A DNA stretch of 64,000 bases from Straminergon stramineum. Taxonomy: Eukaryota; Streptophyta; Bryopsida; Hypnales; Calliergonaceae. The DNA is taken from positions 7,567,350-7,631,349 of the forward strand of contig OY987271.1 in NCBI GenBank assembly GCA_963920665.1. Direction: 5' to 3'. Shown here piece by piece: positions 59,683 to 64,000 of this stretch (positions are counted from its first letter, which is position 1; each line of letters starts with the position of its first letter). The notes below the pieces were generated by a model. The model searched no databases, was not told the DNA's origin, and worked only from the letters and a program-made list of their open reading frames with translations. The translations under genes were made by a program, and so were the position numbers.

Positions 59683-61721
59683 TTTGAACTTGATTTGATT
59701 TCCTTTTCTAAAATTAAAGAAAAAAATATTTTCTTCCTAAGATCCAAGGAGCCAATACCTGACACCAAAGGACCCTTCATCTATTAATTTGGGAAGGTAT
59801 TTGAACAATGATTTAAAAATCCAAAAAACAAATTTCAATTTTTTTCAATTATTTTTTTATTCCATAGATGGCTCCTAGGATAGGAAGAGCCATTTCTTGG
59901 TGCCAAAGGACCTTCTTTCTATTAATTTAGGGGATTATTAGAACTATGTTTTTTTTTAATTCAAATTTATTTTCAAAAATATGAAAAAAAAAAAAAATTC
60001 ACCATGCAACTCCTTGAATGCAAAGAGCCATTTTGTGGTACCAAGGATACCTCTCAATTCATAGGGGGATTATTTGAAGATCTTTAATTCATTGTGATGG
60101 TCCCTCCAAGCCAAGGAAGGTTCTTTAAAGTCCATGGAAGGTTCTTCAGCTTTGAAAAGCCCATCCTTGGGGCAAAAGGGTTTCCTCATAATTTTCTTTG
60201 GTATGTCATTAGATACACTCTTGGTGCTATTGAAGGCTAATCGGAACCCAACAAGGAAGGCTCTTCGGATCTTAAGAGCCCTTCTTGGTGCACACAACTC
60301 TCCAAAGAAGGCTCTTTGAAACCCAAGAAAGCCCAATCTTTGGAATCCACGGGAGCCTTTGCTCAATGACAAAGGGCTTTTCCTAGGAAGGCTCCTTGAA
60401 TCCAAGGAGTTATTTCTTGGTACCAAAAGGCTCTCCAAAACAAGGCTTCTCGGAACCCAAGGAAGGCTCCTCAAATCCCAAGAACCCTTCCTTGTTGTAA
60501 AAGGGCTCTTCAAAGGAAGGCTCTTTGAATCTGAAGAACCATCCTTATTACTAAAGGGGTAATCCAAAAATGGCTTTTCAAAACCCAATGAAGGCTTCTC
60601 AAACAAGGAAGGCTCCTCAAATTCGAGGAGTTCTTCTTTAGTACCAAAAGGCTCTCCAAAAAAGGCTCCTTGGATTAGAAGAACCCTTCTTTGGTGCCAA
60701 AGAGATCTAGTAAAGAAGGCTCTTCCAATCTGAGATGTGCTTCCTCAATGCCAAAGGGCTCTCCCAAAGAAGGCACAACTCTTCAAAATGTAAGGAAGGC
60801 TCCTCGATTCCGAGGGGCCCTTCTTTGATGCCAAAAGGCTCTCCTAAGGAAGGCTCCTCGAATTTGAGGAGCCCTTCTTTTGTGCCAAAGGGCTCTCCAA
60901 AGAAAGGTTCTTTGGAATTACCAAAAAATTGGGCCCTCCAAAGGGTTGCATAAGGGTTCTATGTACTATCTCCAAAGCTAGAAATGCACCACTACTATTG
61001 GATGTTGGATCCAAGAAATTATTAAAAAAATTTAGAGGAAACATAAAAAAATTCGCACGTGGAGACAGTAGAGCCATCGGTCAAAATTGGTGCCTTCACC
61101 AGAGCATCCAAGTCACTAATCACGTCTTAGAGACCCCAAAAAATAAGCACTTAAATCACAATTGGCTTTGGCGAACGATGTGTTGGCACCAAGGCAAGGA
61201 TTAAAACTTCTTTAAATAATGGAGGGTTTGCATTAAAAAATGGAGGTCAAGGAAGGACAAGAGCTTCTTGATGAGTGCATTGGCCAATGGCATCATAGGA
61301 AGACTAGTGCACACTAAAATATTATAAAATATTGTTGGTACCACGACTATAGTGGGAATAAACTATTCGGAGGTGCTGGTACCATCATACCACATTTGGT
61401 ACCATCCAACTCCCCCAAACGTCGTTGTTGGATCCTCCGTGTTTTGGGCATTTTCTCCATTTGGCACAAGGGGTGCCACAAAGGTTCCTTCACTCTGTAT
61501 GCAAGTACACGAAAAAACAAGTAATTTCTATAGGCCCTCTAGACGGCCCTTTGGAGGGCCCAAATTTTTGGTAATGAATGCAATGAAAGCTCCTCGGAAT
61601 GCAAGAAAGGCTCCTCGATTCCAAGGAGCCCTTCCTTGGTGCGAAAGGACTCTCTCAAGGATAGCTCCTTGTAACCCAAAGAAGGCTCCTCGAATCTAAG
61701 GAGCCCTTCCTTGGTGCAACA

Positions 61722-61964
61722 GTGCTAGTATGTGAGCCCAAGAATGCGAGCTTGTGAGCATTGAGCCTACATTATAGGTACCTATAATATAGATACCACA
61801 CACTATAGAAGGTGTATGTATCATAAACACCTATAATATGGATATTTGTAACATATATAACCTATAATCATAGACGGTTTCTATAGTATATACACTTATA
61901 ACATAGGTGTGTAGTATTATAGGCTCATAGGCTCACACTCCTATGCTCACATAATAGCAACCCT
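61722..61964. mobile_element. MITE with TTGCTAKTATGTGAGC ends, copy 2
   Basis: About 243 bp and roughly 93% identical by eye to the copy at 58688. It sits inside the palindromic array. CTTCCTTGGTGC occurs at 61706-61717 and 61965-61976, which may be a target duplication or just array units. Confidence 0.7.
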
Positions 61965-62953
61965 CTTCCTTGGTGCTTAGGGTTGCTAAAGTATGAGAAT
62001 TGAGTAGTGAACATTTTTAAAAAATATTGTGAAATTTTTAAACTTTCCACCATGAGATGCCTATAATCGTGGTTTAGGATAAGCACTTATGCAAATAACT
62101 ATAAATTTAGATGTTTAAGATAAGGATTGATGTCTAAGTCATTTAAATCAAAGGTAGAGACCTTTCCTCTATTAATTTGGAGGGTTAATTAAACCAAAAT
62201 TTCAAAATTACTTTTTGTGAAAAAAAATTCAAAAAAAATAAAATAATGTAGCTCAAAGGGCTCCTTGGATTTGAGGAGCAAATTCGGTTTCCATTCTTAT
62301 TTTATTTTTTCAATTTAGCACACAACTCCTCGGAATCCAAGGAGCCCTTCCTTAGTGTTGAGATAAGGCTCCTTGAATCCGAGGAGCCCTTCCATGGTGG
62401 TTAGAAAAGGCTCCTTGAATCCACGAAGCCCTTTCTTAGTGTGAAGAGAAGGCTCCTCGAATTTGAAGAGGCATTTTTCGTACCGAAAGACCCTACCTCT
62501 ATTATTTTTTGGAGGTTCTTTAAAGGCCTTCAGATCTCTAGAAAGGTCCTTTAGAGTGAATGGAAGGCTCTTTAGAGCTCAAGGAGAGCTCCTTGGAATC
62601 CAAGGAGCCTTGTGATGAATAATTTCTTTTGAATATTTTTTTGAAAAAACAAAAAATTATAATTCTTGTACTCCAAATTAATAGTGGGAAGGTGCCTTTG
62701 GCAATAAGAAATTGCTCTTGTGTTTCGAGGAGCCATCAGTTGAATAAAATAAAATAAAATAAAATATCCATTTTCGGAAGAAAAATAAAAAATTTATAGC
62801 AATAAATTGATATTTCAAAAAATTTACTTTTAGTAATTTTGACATGACTAATTTTAGGTTCGACATGCCTATTTTTATTTAAAAAGTTTTAAATGAGTGC
62901 TCAAGTCTAAATGCACATTGCTCAACACTCATCGGTCGTTGCTCTCTACTCAC

Positions 62954-64000
62954 TGTCACGACCCTCATCACAAGGCGTGCCCATGCCACCTTGGTGAGCA
63001 AGGGGGAAATTGGGGGTGACTCCCCAAGCCTTGCAAGAGATGAGGTGAGGGGGACTAGGAGTCCCTAGCGATCAGAGCGTGTTAGCGCTCTGATCTGGAC
63101 GAATTTGGGGGCGTGTGATACATTCTTGGAAAAGTCTTGAGGAGACGCTTCTAGCCGCCTAAAGAATGCGTGATTTGGACTTGTGAGTCAAAAGTTATGG
63201 GCGTTCAAAGGTGGGGGTGTCCCGGTGGCATTGGGACACTTAAGGGCTAGGAGGGAGGGGTTCATGAGGAATCCCTCCATGAAGTATGTCATGTAGCATA
63301 TCCTTGGAAAGCTAAGAACACAAGGATGCTAGATTGACAAGCACTACGAGGTTCTAAGGTAGGATCCTCAAGTTATGGCCAAGAGAAGCGCCATGGTGAA
63401 GGCGTGACGCCTCTCCCAATGGACCCGAATCTTTTGAGGGCGATGACTTTGCGAGGACTTGTCCAAATGGGGCAAGTGAGTAGTCCATCGGCATCTGCTT
63501 GTTGAATAGATGTCGAAAATGGGCTTGCATTTGAGATTTGGAGCCCGGACCGCAAAGTTATGCCGGGTGGAAGTTCGGGAGTCCCAAACTAGGGCGAATC
63601 GAGAGAAATAGGGTGGTCTTCCCAAACCAAAGTGGTTTTGGGAGTCCCCTTTGACATACAAGGGGGGGTCTACCGAATTCCACAGAGAGTACTATAGGAG
63701 GGGTTGGTCTCCCTCCTCACTCCCTCTTGGAGCCTTAGTGAGTCCTGGTGACTGAAGGTTGGTAGTGTGGGGTCACCGCCACTCCAAGGCATGATGGAAC
63801 ACTTGTGGGTGTCCCGTGGCACCGGTTGGGTGGAGTCCCACTCCTTGCTAGGCTATGTTGAGGTGTCCCGAATGGTGAGTCCCGGTTAGTGACGAAGTAG
63901 AAAGTAGCAAATACACAAGGAGCCTAGTATGGAGTTGGGATGACACTCAAGGGCGGTTAGGACCATGGTGAGTAGTGCCACCATGGGTCCTTACACAATA
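62954..64000. mobile_element. Probable LTR retrotransposon end, runs off the window
   Basis: At 62954 AT-rich DNA changes sharply to a GC-richer block beginning TGTCACGACCCTCATCACAA, a common way for plant LTRs to start (TG..). No transposon protein frame is seen in the 1.05 kb available, as expected for an LTR. Words such as GTGTCCCG recur within it. The partner LTR and target duplication are outside the window, so the call is tentative. Confidence 0.45.

Larger units (their letters stand above)
59450..62720. repeat. Array of palindromic GGCTCC..GGAGCC repeats
   Basis: Units of about 60-70 bp with core GGCTCCTCGAATTTGAGGAGCC and a linker CCTTCTTTGGTGCCAAAGGG recur at least a dozen times, densest at 60240-60930 and again at 61590-61700 and 62320-62610. 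A longer, diverged unit (CCATTTCTTGGTGCCAAAGGACC plus TATTAATTTGGGGGATTATT) occupies 59460-60060. Each core can form a hairpin. Open frames inside (for example 60070-60606 minus) are repeat translations. The array is interrupted by a MITE and by unique stretches. Confidence 0.75.

Noticed and set aside
60070..60606. 178-codon open frame on the minus strand
   Set aside because: It is a translation of the palindromic repeat array: the same short phrases recur, and frames of similar quality appear on both strands.
1..64000. tRNA, rRNA or CRISPR features
   Set aside because: No tRNA T-arm or intron-like signature, no rRNA segments, and no regularly spaced identical repeats of CRISPR type were seen; the sequence is eukaryotic.

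Overview
This is a nuclear window from a land plant: AT-rich, repeat-dominated DNA with short islands of higher GC that carry intron-containing genes. Two genes are clear, and both belong to plant families: a BTB/NPH3 (phototropin-signalling type) protein at 7633-11251 and a germin-like cupin protein at 50190-51231, both on the minus strand. The germin-like protein contains no cysteine. That, together with the repeat make-up, makes me lean to a seed-free plant such as a bryophyte, but the sequence alone does not settle the taxon.

Layout. 1-2776 is AT-rich with no gene I can support. 2777-5923 holds a partly resolved minus-strand gene for a coiled-coil protein. 5924-7632 has two possible exons and a short telomere-like motif. 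7633-11251 is the five-exon NPH3 gene. From about 12.4 kb to 49 kb the window is almost entirely transposon-derived. It has at least ten miniature elements flanked by TTAA with CCC-starting inverted ends (piggyBac-like), three copies of a ~390-bp element with GTAGAACC ends, several CACTA-type mini-elements with exact 3-bp target duplications, a decayed PIF/Harbinger transposase, a 5'-truncated LINE, and two large inverted repeats. One inverted repeat (30.9-32.3 kb) is built from a gene fragment that looks like a TET/JBP-type 2-oxoglutarate/Fe(II) dioxygenase. 44.8-45.7 kb holds remnants of another coiled-coil gene. 50.2-51.2 kb is the germin-like gene, followed by low-repeat sequence to ~54 kb. 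54-58.7 kb is again AT-rich with TTAA and CACTA-like remnants. 59.4-62.7 kb is an array of palindromic repeats around GGCTCC..GGAGCC. At 62,954 a GC-richer block starting TGTCACGACC looks like the end of an LTR retrotransposon and runs off the window.

The genes do not form a pathway or operon. What unites the window is layered transposition: TTAA elements lie end to end, a TTAA element lies inside another MITE, a LINE lies directly beside a MITE, and two gene-derived inverted repeats could be transcribed into long hairpin RNA. Gene models are hand-built from splice consensus and reading-frame continuity; no alignment or expression data were available.
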